A DNA stretch of 64,000 nucleotides from DASXRU01 sp034665305. Its GTDB lineage: Bacteria; Acidobacteriota; Blastocatellia; Pyrinomonadales; Pyrinomonadaceae. Positions 26,991-35,598 of this stretch are shown here, in pieces (position 1 is the stretch's first letter; every line of letters starts with the position of its first letter). The stretch is taken from positions 18,807-82,806 of the forward strand of contig JAXDFZ010000020.1 of assembly GCA_034665305.1 (NCBI GenBank), given 5' to 3'. The notes below the pieces were generated by a model that was given only the letters and a program-made list of their open reading frames with translations, was not told where the DNA came from and did no database searches. The translations under genes and the position numbers were made by a program.

Positions 26991-27020
26991 CCGTAAACCG
27001 TAAACAGTGAACCGTGAACA
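26991..27020. repeat. Heptamer array (GAACCGT/AAACCGT)
   Basis: CCGTAAA, CAGTGAA and CCGTGAA units occupy the upstream region of the TPR gene, the same heptamer type as the array at 2015-2064. It extends the TPR frame but is not translated from the preferred start. Confidence 0.75.
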
Positions 27021-27211
27021 GAAAAGACCAAGCGCGCGGTCGTGGCGTTCAGACCTGGCGGAACAGACCCTTTGTCTGGCCATTGATGGAGCGCTTTACG
27101 AGGCTGCTTTTATACCGGTGCCGGACAGTTAGGCGATGAATTTGTGACCAACGGGCCGTGGATTGGGGCGAATTCTTCCCCGGCGCGGTTAGGGCGGCGG
27201 CTGGCGAAAAG

Positions 27212-27410
27212 GTCAACTCTTTGGAGTGCGCCGGCAGAACGCAGCGGCGACGGCGCTTTGGTTGGTTTTCCCTAAAGCACAAGTTTTCTCAAACGGTCCA
27301 AAGCGGTGTCGCCGCTGCGCTCTGCCACCGGGACTCCAGGAGATGAGTGCCGACCAAGCAAGAAGCGGCCAAAGCGGCGTCAAGCCGCCGCACTCCAAGG
27401 AGGTGAGTGG
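27212..27410. repeat. Dispersed palindrome, GGAGTGCGGCGGC family, long copy
   Basis: The 487-bp gap between the TPR gene and the next CDS holds this element, which contains at least four partial copies of the unit: CTTTGGAGTGCGCCGG...GGCGCTTTGG, TCCAAAGCGGTGTCGCCGC, and GGCCAAAGCGGCGTC...GCCGCACTCCAAGG. The ends are inverted relative to each other. The rest of the gap shows no gene. Confidence 0.8.
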
Positions 27411-27452
27411 TAAGATGGCGGCAATTAATTCTGCGAGATTTTTGGAGGACTA

Positions 27453-27890
27453 ATGTTAAGACTACGATCGTACTCAAGATTCACGCCGGCGCTGTCCGCG
27501 CTGTTGTTCGGATCTATGTTTCTGGTTTCTTCCGGCGTAACGAATGCGGCGGCGCAACATGAGTTCGGGCTGAAGCAATACGAACAATTTCATGACGCGC
27601 TGCATCCGTTGCAACATGAGGCGTTGCCTAACAATGATTTCAAAAGCATGCGCGCCGGATCCCGATTGCTGGTGAAACGCGGCAACGCGATTGTCGCGCT
27701 TGGCATTCCACGAGGTACGCCTAAGAACGAGCGGAAGGAATTTGCTGCGGAACTCGGTAAGTTCAGGACTGCGCTGCGGCAGTTTCACGCCCATGCCTTG
27801 AAGGGCACCGACGACCAATTGAAAACATCGTTCAGCGCGCTGCATGATTCGTTTGAAATGTTAGCCGGTATGCTGCGCGTCCGAGGATAA
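27453..27890 (+). CDS. Secreted helical protein, unknown
   Basis: This 145-residue protein has a signal peptide cleaved near residue 35 (LVSSGVTNAAAQ) and a mature part that is almost entirely helical, with regularly spaced His (FHDALHPLQHE, FHAHALKG, ALHDSFEML). The helix count and His pattern are reminiscent of small four-helix metal-binding proteins such as cytochrome b562-like or metallochaperone folds, but no CXXCH haem motif is present. GGAGG five bases before the ATG is a good ribosome site. I do not recognise the family. Confidence 0.75.
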   Translation: MLRLRSYSRFTPALSALLFGSMFLVSSGVTNAAAQHEFGLKQYEQFHDALHPLQHEALPNNDFKSMRAGSRLLVKRGNAIVALGIPRGTPKNERKEFAAELGKFRTALRQFHAHALKGTDDQLKTSFSALHDSFEMLAGMLRVRG

Positions 27891-27935
27891 GACTGGTGAA
27901 ACGGCCGTGGCCGACTTGCTACTTGATGTGAAGAG

Positions 27936-28658
27936 ATGAGACTACCAACAGTCCGAGGCATTATCCGGCGGCGCATCCTCGCAAACTTTCGCGTCGATCC
28001 TGTGGTTATGCAGCGGCAAATACCGGATCGCTTTCGACCTAAACTCCACAAGGGTTTTGCGGTTGGCGGCATCTGCCTGATCCGCCTGGAGCACATTCGT
28101 CCATTAATGGCGCCGCAAATACTGGGTCTGAACAGCGAAAACGCAGCGCATCGCGTGGCAGTGCTTTGGGACGAGGATGGCGTTACCCGCGAAGGAGTTT
28201 TCATTTCGCGCCGCGATACGAATTCCCAACTGAATCTGCTTTTGGGCGGAAGGGTTTTTCCGGGGGAACATCACGAGGCGGCGTTCAATGTGTTGGAAGC
28301 AGGCGACGAGATAAAGTTTTCAATGAAGTCGGCGGACGAGTCAGTCGCGGTGGAAATCGATGGTGCGACGGCGACGGCTTTGCCGGAATCATCGATGTTT
28401 GCCTCAGTTCCTGAAGCCTCGGCATTTTTCGAGGCGGGAGCACTTGGCTATTCCGTCACGAGTGATCCGGGGCGCCTGGATGGATTGAAGCTGGAGACAA
28501 ACGAGTGGCGCGTCGAGCCTCTGGAAACCAGCCGAGTCTATTCGAGTTACTTTGGCGACGAGGCGAAGTTTCCCGCCGGCAGCATTGAGTTTGACCACGC
28601 GCTCATCATGAGGAACATCGCTCACGAGTGGCATAGCGCCGTCGACCTGTACGTTTGA
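27936..28658 (+). CDS. DUF2071 family protein
   Basis: This 240-residue protein matches the DUF2071/YqjF-like family: the N-terminal segment IRRRILANFRVDPVVMQRQIPDRFRP, then GGICLIRLEHIRPLMAPQILG, and GVFISRRDTNSQLNLLLGGRVFPG in the middle. The function of this family is not known to me. It is cytoplasmic and lacks a signal peptide. The gene is 45 bases downstream of the secreted helical protein gene on the same strand, with no terminator seen between them, and it converges on the M14 peptidase gene with only 24 bases between stops. Confidence 0.8.
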   Translation: MRLPTVRGIIRRRILANFRVDPVVMQRQIPDRFRPKLHKGFAVGGICLIRLEHIRPLMAPQILGLNSENAAHRVAVLWDEDGVTREGVFISRRDTNSQLNLLLGGRVFPGEHHEAAFNVLEAGDEIKFSMKSADESVAVEIDGATATALPESSMFASVPEASAFFEAGALGYSVTSDPGRLDGLKLETNEWRVEPLETSRVYSSYFGDEAKFPAGSIEFDHALIMRNIAHEWHSAVDLYV

Positions 28659-28682
28659 TCGTTGACGAAGATTCGCCGGCCC

Positions 28683-31600
28683 TTACCTCTCGTCGAATTT
28701 CCTGCCGGCATTCAAATTCTCAAAGTTCATGATCGCGTTGAAGACCAGGGCGTAGCTCCCGGATGTCTGCCCGCGCCACATCGGATTATTCGAAAAGAGC
28801 ACGATGTGGCCGCTGCCGAGTGGCGAATCGATGATGGCTGCGTGTTGTGCGATTTCGTCGCCGCCGTCCAGCAGACCGGAAACTAAAAGATCGCGGGCGT
28901 CGGCATAACGAAGCACCACGCGTGGCCGTGCCTCCGGCGGAATGATGTACGTGCCGTTGCGGCGTTGCTCTTCGGTCAGCGGCAGAGCTTCCCACGTTTC
29001 CGCGGTGACCGGGGTTGGTGTTTCGACCGGCGGACGGCCCTGAACAGTGTCCGGATCGTCGGGCGTGCCGCGTCCGGTTACACGATCGTCACGGCGGCGG
29101 CGGGCCCCGCTGCCCCCGGCGATGTTCGTTAAGTTAAAGATCGGTCCGTTGAAACAATAGATCGAAAGCGAGTCGGCATAGCCATATGCGATCGGACTTG
29201 CGGCATCGACAAACTTCGCACGCAACACTGCGCCGATGGCTCGCAAACGTGTGGGGCGCGCGATGGCCACGCCCGGCGTGAATCCATTCGACACCGCGAG
29301 ATCGGCCGTATCCATTGAGCCAATCAAAACGCCGCCGCGGCGCGCAAAGTTTTGCAGGTTAGTAAGGCCCGACCATCCCAAACCGGGACGCATGTCGTCA
29401 GTTGAATCGATCTTCCCGATGTTCGGCGTTAGCGTCGTCGTTTTCCAGGGCAAGGGATTCCCGAACATGGGCATGCCGTTGATGACGGAGCGTGCATCGC
29501 GGCCCACTGGTCCAAAAACAATTACGTCGTACTTCTTATTCAAATCGGGATCGGTGGCGACATCCTGCGTGCTGATGTAGGAGTAGGGAACCTGCATCTG
29601 ATCAAAAGCCAGGCGCCACCAACCTTCGTCTTGCGTGTCGATCCACGTATGCATGATAGCCACGCGCGGAAGTTTCGTGGGGTGGGATCGGACGAGGGGA
29701 ACCTCTGCGACCGCATATCCCTGTAGACCGAGATCGGCCAGCAAGCGCGCGCTGTCCGCGGGCGCGTTCCTGATGATGAAAGAGCCGCGATTGAACGAAC
29801 GTCCCGCGACGGTAAATGATTCTTCGCTGAGCGCGACCGAAGCATTCTTCAAGCCATAGCGCAGCGTAATCAGTTTGTTGTCCGCATTATTGTTTACCAG
29901 CAGGATCGGGCCGGAACCGGTGATGCCACCGGGAGCGCGCACCTCGCCGGCGACTTTTTCCATTGCCGCGTCCAGCACTTTGACGTCGGTGACACGGACC
30001 ACCTGAACATTTCCTAACTCGCCAAACGTCCAACCCGTATCGTCGTAAACATTCTGCTGCGGATCGCGCGGGCTCCAATACTGGTAATCCAGCAGGGCAT
30101 CGGCGATACGGCTGTAGGGTTGGTCCATGCGCACGATGTAGCTGCCGGCGGGGAACGTTTGCGTTCCTGTCGTTTCTTTCTTTTCAGGAGACGCGCTGGA
30201 TGTTGCCGGTGATGTGGCCGGCGCCGGAGTGGGGGTTGCGCGGGGCGTAGTGTCCGACGGCGTTGTGGTTGGCGTTGCCGGCGGGGCCGCTACCGTTCCC
30301 GATTCTGACTTCTTGTCATTACGATCTGATTTCTTCCTGACTGTGACGGTGAACGGCGCGGTGGCGCGATGAACTTCGCAACCTTGGGCCTGCATCAGAC
30401 GCAGCAACTCGGCCTGTCCGCCGGGGCGGCGGTCGTCGCCAGGAAAAACGTATGCCGCTGGACCTTCCTTTTTCGGTTTTTCGACCGAGCGCTTGCTCTT
30501 CAGGTAAAAGTTCTTGAGAAAGAGTTTGCTGTTCTGGCTGAAATAGTTCAGCGAGATCAGCAGCGCCGTCTGTTGGTAGTTATTGTTATTGCGCTGCGAC
30601 CAAACGGTGCGCGGCAGCGGCGGATTCTGGCGATACCACGTGCGCGAGTAATCATCAGGCGAAAGCGTGCGTGTCACAGTGTCGGCGCCGCCGTTGCCGA
30701 ACGTTTCGTAAAGACGGCTGATGCCGTTATGCGTCGCCGCGATGAACATCAAATAGCCGGGCGACCAGGTGTCGAAAGTGCCGTGCGCAAACACACCGGG
30801 CATGCCGAACTTCGTCATCTCTGAAACGTTGTTCCAGCCAATCAATTGCCATTCATCAGTCAGGATCGGATCAAGCCACGCGTTGTATGGACCATCGCCG
30901 ATCGTGTTGTCATAGAGGTACGGCACAGATTCATGCAGATCGTGCAGCACCTGGGCTTTCCAACCGGTGAAGGTATTCAGGACGTTGCGGCTCAGTTTCA
31001 GCGACAGGCCCATCGCATCGCGATTGTTGTCATGCGCGACATAGTGGCCCCAGTAGACCAGCGGCGGCCAACTTTCCTTCGGATGGGCCAGATGCCAGTT
31101 GTAAACATCGACCATGCGATCGCGGCCGTCGACTTCGACGACCGGCGTGATCAACGTGACCATACTTTCACGAATGTTCTTTATGTAAGGGCTTTCGTCG
31201 ACGGCCAGGCGGTAGGCCAGTTCCATGAGCGCCGTGGGCGAGCCGCTTTCCGTCGAGTGAATCGTGCCTGTGATGTAGTAAATCGGAAACGAAGCTGCGG
31301 CGAGGCGATCCGCTTCGGCGTCATCCATATTGATCAGCCGCGGGTCAGCGAGTTTCGTGAGTCGCGCGCGGTTTTCATCAAGTTTCGCCAGCAATGTCTC
31401 GGACGCGACCGCGACCGCAATCATCTCGCGGCCTTCTTCCGTCATACCGATGGAAAACACTTTGACGCGCGGGCTGGCCTTTTCCAGGGCGCGCATGTAG
31501 CGATAGACCTCCGCGGAGTAAGGCAGCTTGCCCGGCGCGCCCGCAACATCGCCCAGAATGGATTTCGGCGTCGGCACGCTGGGCGATGCCGGCAGATAAT

Positions 31601-31781
31601 CTGTAAGCGGCGAGTTGAAAAAAGGTTCGGTAGTGTACTCGCGAATCTTTTTGGTGTAGTCCTCGTCGATCGCCTGTGACGGATCGCGTGCGAGTTTTGT
31701 CTGCGCGTGATAATGCGGCGCGAAGATAGCAACCAGAATCGCCGCAAAGAGCATGCGCGCGAAAAGCTTGAAGGTGATCAT
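28683..31781 (-). CDS. M14-family zinc carboxypeptidase, secreted
   Basis: This long secreted peptidase has 1032 residues. A signal peptide (about 1-26) is followed by an M14 domain (about 85-400) with zinc ligands H175 and E178 in GTIHSTESGS and the third His in VLHDLHES (280-285). From about 440 comes a low-complexity Thr/Pro/Ala linker (about 480-530) and then a C-terminal region of about 480 residues that includes a segment like a glutamine-amidotransferase or ThuA-like fold (VIVFGPVGRDARS, GGVLIGSMDTADLAV). Such two-part M14 proteins are frequent in Acidobacteriota and Bacteroidota. It should cleave peptides in the periplasm or outside. It stands alone. Confidence 0.88.
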   Translation of the reverse strand: MITFKLFARMLFAAILVAIFAPHYHAQTKLARDPSQAIDEDYTKKIREYTTEPFFNSPLTDYLPASPSVPTPKSILGDVAGAPGKLPYSAEVYRYMRALEKASPRVKVFSIGMTEEGREMIAVAVASETLLAKLDENRARLTKLADPRLINMDDAEADRLAAASFPIYYITGTIHSTESGSPTALMELAYRLAVDESPYIKNIRESMVTLITPVVEVDGRDRMVDVYNWHLAHPKESWPPLVYWGHYVAHDNNRDAMGLSLKLSRNVLNTFTGWKAQVLHDLHESVPYLYDNTIGDGPYNAWLDPILTDEWQLIGWNNVSEMTKFGMPGVFAHGTFDTWSPGYLMFIAATHNGISRLYETFGNGGADTVTRTLSPDDYSRTWYRQNPPLPRTVWSQRNNNNYQQTALLISLNYFSQNSKLFLKNFYLKSKRSVEKPKKEGPAAYVFPGDDRRPGGQAELLRLMQAQGCEVHRATAPFTVTVRKKSDRNDKKSESGTVAAPPATPTTTPSDTTPRATPTPAPATSPATSSASPEKKETTGTQTFPAGSYIVRMDQPYSRIADALLDYQYWSPRDPQQNVYDDTGWTFGELGNVQVVRVTDVKVLDAAMEKVAGEVRAPGGITGSGPILLVNNNADNKLITLRYGLKNASVALSEESFTVAGRSFNRGSFIIRNAPADSARLLADLGLQGYAVAEVPLVRSHPTKLPRVAIMHTWIDTQDEGWWRLAFDQMQVPYSYISTQDVATDPDLNKKYDVIVFGPVGRDARSVINGMPMFGNPLPWKTTTLTPNIGKIDSTDDMRPGLGWSGLTNLQNFARRGGVLIGSMDTADLAVSNGFTPGVAIARPTRLRAIGAVLRAKFVDAASPIAYGYADSLSIYCFNGPIFNLTNIAGGSGARRRRDDRVTGRGTPDDPDTVQGRPPVETPTPVTAETWEALPLTEEQRRNGTYIIPPEARPRVVLRYADARDLLVSGLLDGGDEIAQHAAIIDSPLGSGHIVLFSNNPMWRGQTSGSYALVFNAIMNFENLNAGRKFDER

Positions 31782-31893
31782 ATTGTGTGTAGGTACAGCC
31801 CGACGACGATCAACGTTACGGAATAGGGAGAAGAAGCTTTTAAGCTAAGGAGAAGGGTAAGTCAAATAGTTTGTCAGGGCATTGGCAGTCGGA

Positions 31894-32376
31894 TTATTTT
31901 CTTTCCTCTAAATGCCTCGTGGTGCGTTCCGGTATGCTGAGCGGCGGAAGTGAAGCGGCTGGGTTGGCCGGAGGTAGCGCGCTAACACGATCCGATGCGC
32001 TGCTTTTCGGAGGGGTTAGTTTCGCTTCAAGCAGCTTACTGGAACCTATCGCGCGCGTGACCGCGCCCCAACCTGCCATCCAGCCGAAGAAGACCGACCA
32101 GATCGGAAGCCAGCTGGAGGGCTCTGTTGAGATGAGAAAACCAACCAACCCGACGAGAGCTGAAATGATTAGGAGAATACTTCCGTGGACCACATTACGC
32201 ATGCCGGCCCGGCGTTTTGCCAGAGAATCGATCAGTATTGTTCGCAGTGTCTTCAGATTTGACAGGCGATCCGCCATCCGCAGCCAGCGCCAGCGGAATA
32301 CCTCGAGGTTGGTGCCACAGGCGCGACAAAACTTGGCCTCGCTAAGATTCTGAGTCGCGCATTCAGGGCAAAACAT
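31894..32376 (-). CDS. Zinc-ribbon membrane protein
   Basis: This 160-residue protein begins with a zinc ribbon (MFCPECATQN...FCRACGTNL, four Cys in two CxxC pairs), then a basic segment, two membrane helices (about 62-83 and 88-107) and a Pro/Ser-rich C-terminal tail. Zinc-ribbon plus two-helix proteins of this kind are widespread in Acidobacteriota; no function is known. It reads toward the M14 gene, but nothing indicates an operon. Confidence 0.75.
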   Translation of the reverse strand: MFCPECATQNLSEAKFCRACGTNLEVFRWRWLRMADRLSNLKTLRTILIDSLAKRRAGMRNVVHGSILLIISALVGLVGFLISTEPSSWLPIWSVFFGWMAGWGAVTRAIGSSKLLEAKLTPPKSSASDRVSALPPANPAASLPPLSIPERTTRHLEERK

Positions 32377-32427
32377 TATCGGATTCCTCTAATCGTATTA
32401 CGCCGCCGCGGAGTGATAATGTTTCAG

Positions 32428-32493
32428 TAATGAGTGATGAGTGAAGCGCCGTTCTATTCCACTCATCACCCACTACTCATCACTCATTGCTCA
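32428..32493. repeat. Heptamer hairpin (ATGAGTG)
   Basis: ATGAGTG units (32428-32444) are followed by complementary CACTCAT/CACTACTCAT units (32461-32493). They fill the divergent gap between the zinc-ribbon protein and the MOSC gene. Confidence 0.8.
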
Positions 32494-32532
32494 GAAATTG
32501 CATTAGCCCGAGACTTTAGGTAAGACTGAGCC

Positions 32533-32997
32533 ATGCAGGGACGAATATTTCAACTGAACACGTCGCGTGGTGGTGTGCCCAAGCTGGCGGTGCGCGAAGC
32601 GATGCTCACCCGGACCGGCCTGGCTGATGATGTGCAGACCCACATGAACATTCATGGTGGACCGGAGCGAGCGCTCTGTCTTTACTCCCTTGAACGAATT
32701 CTGGAACTACAGAACGAAGGTCATCCAATCTTTACCGGAGCGGTGGGCGAGAACGTAACTCTGATGGGACTGGATTGGGCCGGCATTGAGCCCGGCGTGC
32801 GACTTAGTTTCGGAGAGGATGTCTTGGTGGAGATCGCTTCCTATACTTCGCCGTGCGATTCTGTCGCCGACTCATTTGGTGATGGCAGGTTCGTACGCAT
32901 CTCGCAAAAAGTTAATCCCGGCTGGTCGCGTGTGTATGCGCGCGTGCTGCAAACCGGACGGCTCGCGGTTGGTCAACGGGTGAACGTTTTAGATTAA
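32533..32997 (+). CDS. MOSC domain protein
   Basis: This 154-residue protein is a stand-alone MOSC (molybdenum cofactor sulfurase C-terminal) domain, which binds molybdenum cofactor and may transfer sulfur to it or support an N-hydroxylated substrate reductase. The conserved VQTHMNIHGGPERALCLYS block and the catalytic Cys at C108 in SYTSPCDSV are present. It precedes a molybdenum-enzyme gene by 26 bases on the same strand, so a shared role in Moco enzyme maturation is likely. A heptamer hairpin lies just upstream of its start. Confidence 0.88.
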   Translation: MQGRIFQLNTSRGGVPKLAVREAMLTRTGLADDVQTHMNIHGGPERALCLYSLERILELQNEGHPIFTGAVGENVTLMGLDWAGIEPGVRLSFGEDVLVEIASYTSPCDSVADSFGDGRFVRISQKVNPGWSRVYARVLQTGRLAVGQRVNVLD

Positions 32998-33023
32998 CAG
33001 GACCCTATTCCCAGCTTTTGAAC

Positions 33024-35336
33024 ATGGTAACGAAGCAAGAAAATAGCGAAGCCAGCGCGCAACCGCCGGAAGAATCCGCACCCCCACAGATCAAACCGAT
33101 CAGCAAAGTCGCGGGCGGCATTCCTTCCATCGCGGCCACCGTCAAGCATGCGTGGAAAGAGATGGGACCGGTACGCGGCGCGCGCACGCTGCTGCGGATG
33201 AATCAAAAGGGCGAGTTTGACTGTCCCGGATGCGCGTGGCCCGAACCCGACGGTGAACGTTCGCATTTCGAGTTTTGCGAAGAAGGCGCCAAACACGTCG
33301 CCGACGAAGCAACCACCAGCCGAGTCACGCCCGAATTTTTTCAAAAGTGGAGCGTCCAGGATCTTTCCGCTCAATCCGATTACTGGCTGAACGCGCAGGG
33401 CCGGCTCACTAATCCGATGCTGCTGCGCGAGGGCAGCGCTCATTACGAGCAGATCGGTTGGGATGAAGCGTTTTCGCTGATTGCCGGTGAACTGAATGGG
33501 CTCGCCGCTCCTGACGAGGCCATCTTCTACACCTCTGGCCGGACCAGCAACGAAGCGGCCTTTCTGTATCAACTATTCGTGCGCCAGTTCGGCACCAATA
33601 ACCTGCCGGATTGTTCGAACATGTGTCATGAATCCAGCGGCACGGGCCTCGTGGAAACTATCGGTGTCGGCAAGGGAACGGTAACGCTGGAGGATTTCGA
33701 TCTGGCCGATGCGATTTTTGTGATCGGGCAAAACCCGGGCACTAATCACCCGCGCATGCTGACGAGTTTGCAGCGGGCCAAACGCCGCGGCTGCAAGTTG
33801 GTCCATATCAACCCGCTGCCGGAAACCGGCATGACGCGTTTCAAACATCCGCAGGATGTAGTCGGCATGTTGGGCAAAGGCACGACGCTGGCCGATCTGT
33901 TTTTACAGGTTTGCATTAACGGCGATGTGGCGCTGCTGAAGGGCATTATGAAGAAGGTCCTGGAGGCGGAAGAGCGGTATCCGGGAAAGGTCCTCGACCA
34001 ACAGTTCATCGCCGAACACACCAGCGGCTTTGCAGAGTTCAAGGCGGCATTAGAACAAGCGAGTTGGGGCGAGCTTCTGGATCAAAGCGGCGTGACCATT
34101 GACGCAATCGAAGAGGCCGCCAATATTTTCATCGCGTCGGAGCGCACGATTTTTTGTTGGGCCATGGGATTGACGCAACACAAAAACGCCGTCGCCAATA
34201 TTCAGGAAATCGTAAACCTGATGTTGATGCGGGGCCAGGTGGGCAAGCCGGGCGCCGGATTTTGTCCCGTGCGCGGACACAGCAATGTGCAGGGCGATCG
34301 CACGATGGGAGTCTGGGAAAGGCCGAAGGAAGATTTTCTGGATCGACTGGGCGCGCAGCTGGACTTTGAACCGCCGCGCAAACACGGCTTCGATACTGTT
34401 CAATCGATTCAGGCAATGCATGACGGGCGCGGGAAAGTCTTCTTTGCGCTGGGAGGAAACTTCCTTTCCGCGACGCCTGATACGGAATTCACGGCGGACG
34501 CATTGCGACGCTGCCGCTTAACCGTTCACGTTTCGACCAAGTTAAATCGCGCGCACTTGATTACCGGGCGCCAGGCCTTGATTCTTCCGTGCCTGGGCCG
34601 GACTGAGATTGATGTGCAGGCCGGCGGGCCACAGTTTGTTACTACGGAAAACTCAATGGGAGTTGTACAAACTTCGCAAGGCAGGTTGGAACCGGCGTCC
34701 CCCGAGTTATTGAGCGAGCCGGCGATTGTTGCGCGCTTAGCGAGGGCGACGTTGAGTGAGCGCACGACGGTGGATTGGGAAAGTCTGACGGGCGACTACG
34801 ATCGCATTCGGGATCTTATCGAACGAGTGATCCAGGGATTCGATGACTACAATCAGCGAGTCCGTCACCCGGCCGGCTTTTATTTGCCGAACGAAGCGCG
34901 TGAGCGAAAGTTTCGCACTTCCGACGGACGAGCGCAGTTTACCGTTCACGAACTGCCGCGACATGAATTGTTGCCCGGCCAGTTTTTGATGTTGACGATG
35001 CGCAGTCATGATCAGTTCAACACTACGATTTACGGACTCGACGATCGTTACCGTGGCATACGGGGCGGCCGCCGTGTCGTGCTGCTGAATGAAGGCGATA
35101 TTCGTGAAGCGGGATTGACGGCGGGGCAGGCAGTCGACCTGGTTAGCCATTTTGCCGACGGCGAGCGCTGGGCGCGGAACTTTACGGTCGTGGCTTACAA
35201 CATCCCACGCCGTTGCGCCGCCACCTATTTCCCTGAGACCAATGTGCTGGTCCCGATCGGCAGCGTCGCCGACAAGAGCAACACGCCCGCATCGAAGTCA
35301 GTCGTGATAAGCCTGCGGCCTGCGACTGTGAAATGA
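33024..35336 (+). CDS. FdhF/YdeP-like molybdopterin oxidoreductase, Cys form
   Basis: This large molybdopterin enzyme (770 residues) resembles the YdeP/formate-dehydrogenase-alpha-like family. The N-terminal iron-sulfur-type segment reads CPGCAWP (C67, C70) with a further C85. The residue that would ligate molybdenum is C201 in DCSNMCHESSG; in Sec-type formate dehydrogenases, by alignment from memory, this position is selenocysteine. Moco-binding signatures such as GTNHPR and the C-terminal dinucleotide-binding domain (LTMRSHDQFNTTIYG) are present. I chose the ATG at 33024; a TTG two codons upstream is possible. The adjacent MOSC gene and the Cys form argue for a housekeeping-type Moco enzyme; the substrate is unknown. 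Confidence 0.88.
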   Translation: MVTKQENSEASAQPPEESAPPQIKPISKVAGGIPSIAATVKHAWKEMGPVRGARTLLRMNQKGEFDCPGCAWPEPDGERSHFEFCEEGAKHVADEATTSRVTPEFFQKWSVQDLSAQSDYWLNAQGRLTNPMLLREGSAHYEQIGWDEAFSLIAGELNGLAAPDEAIFYTSGRTSNEAAFLYQLFVRQFGTNNLPDCSNMCHESSGTGLVETIGVGKGTVTLEDFDLADAIFVIGQNPGTNHPRMLTSLQRAKRRGCKLVHINPLPETGMTRFKHPQDVVGMLGKGTTLADLFLQVCINGDVALLKGIMKKVLEAEERYPGKVLDQQFIAEHTSGFAEFKAALEQASWGELLDQSGVTIDAIEEAANIFIASERTIFCWAMGLTQHKNAVANIQEIVNLMLMRGQVGKPGAGFCPVRGHSNVQGDRTMGVWERPKEDFLDRLGAQLDFEPPRKHGFDTVQSIQAMHDGRGKVFFALGGNFLSATPDTEFTADALRRCRLTVHVSTKLNRAHLITGRQALILPCLGRTEIDVQAGGPQFVTTENSMGVVQTSQGRLEPASPELLSEPAIVARLARATLSERTTVDWESLTGDYDRIRDLIERVIQGFDDYNQRVRHPAGFYLPNEARERKFRTSDGRAQFTVHELPRHELLPGQFLMLTMRSHDQFNTTIYGLDDRYRGIRGGRRVVLLNEGDIREAGLTAGQAVDLVSHFADGERWARNFTVVAYNIPRRCAATYFPETNVLVPIGSVADKSNTPASKSVVISLRPATVK

Positions 35337-35360
35337 AAAGGCTCAAACAAACGAACTTTA

Positions 35361-35469
35361 GCCGCAGATTTGCGCAGATAAACGCAGATCAGATCAAACA
35401 TTCCGACGGCGCTAACTTCTAATTTTGTTCTGCCTTTCTGATCGGTGTTTATCCGCGTAAATCGGCGGC
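35361..35469. repeat. Imperfect palindrome, GCCGCAGATT type
   Basis: The 262-bp gap before the prolyl oligopeptidase gene contains GCCGCAGATTTGCGCAGATA at the left and an inverted relative ending CGCGTAAATCGGCGGC at the right (35361-35392 with 35439-35469). I see no gene here. The promoter of the S9 gene, if any, must lie in the remaining 120 bases. Confidence 0.75.
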
Positions 35470-35598
35470 CGGTTTCCTGTTTTCCGCATATTTGCAACTC
35501 GACTCCAGTTCTTTCCAAGATTAAGATCTTGATGTATTTTGTCAGTTCATCGCCCGCGCCATCCTAATGACAATCTGTTTTAGCCGGAGGACACACTC

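Noticed and set aside
30846..31679. Long open frame of 277 residues on the plus strand
   Set aside because: It is antisense to the M14 peptidase, which has clear zinc-site motifs and a signal peptide; the plus-strand product has no recognisable feature.
33018..33023. TTG start for the molybdoenzyme
   Set aside because: An ATG follows two codons later and is more plausible; the choice changes only two residues.
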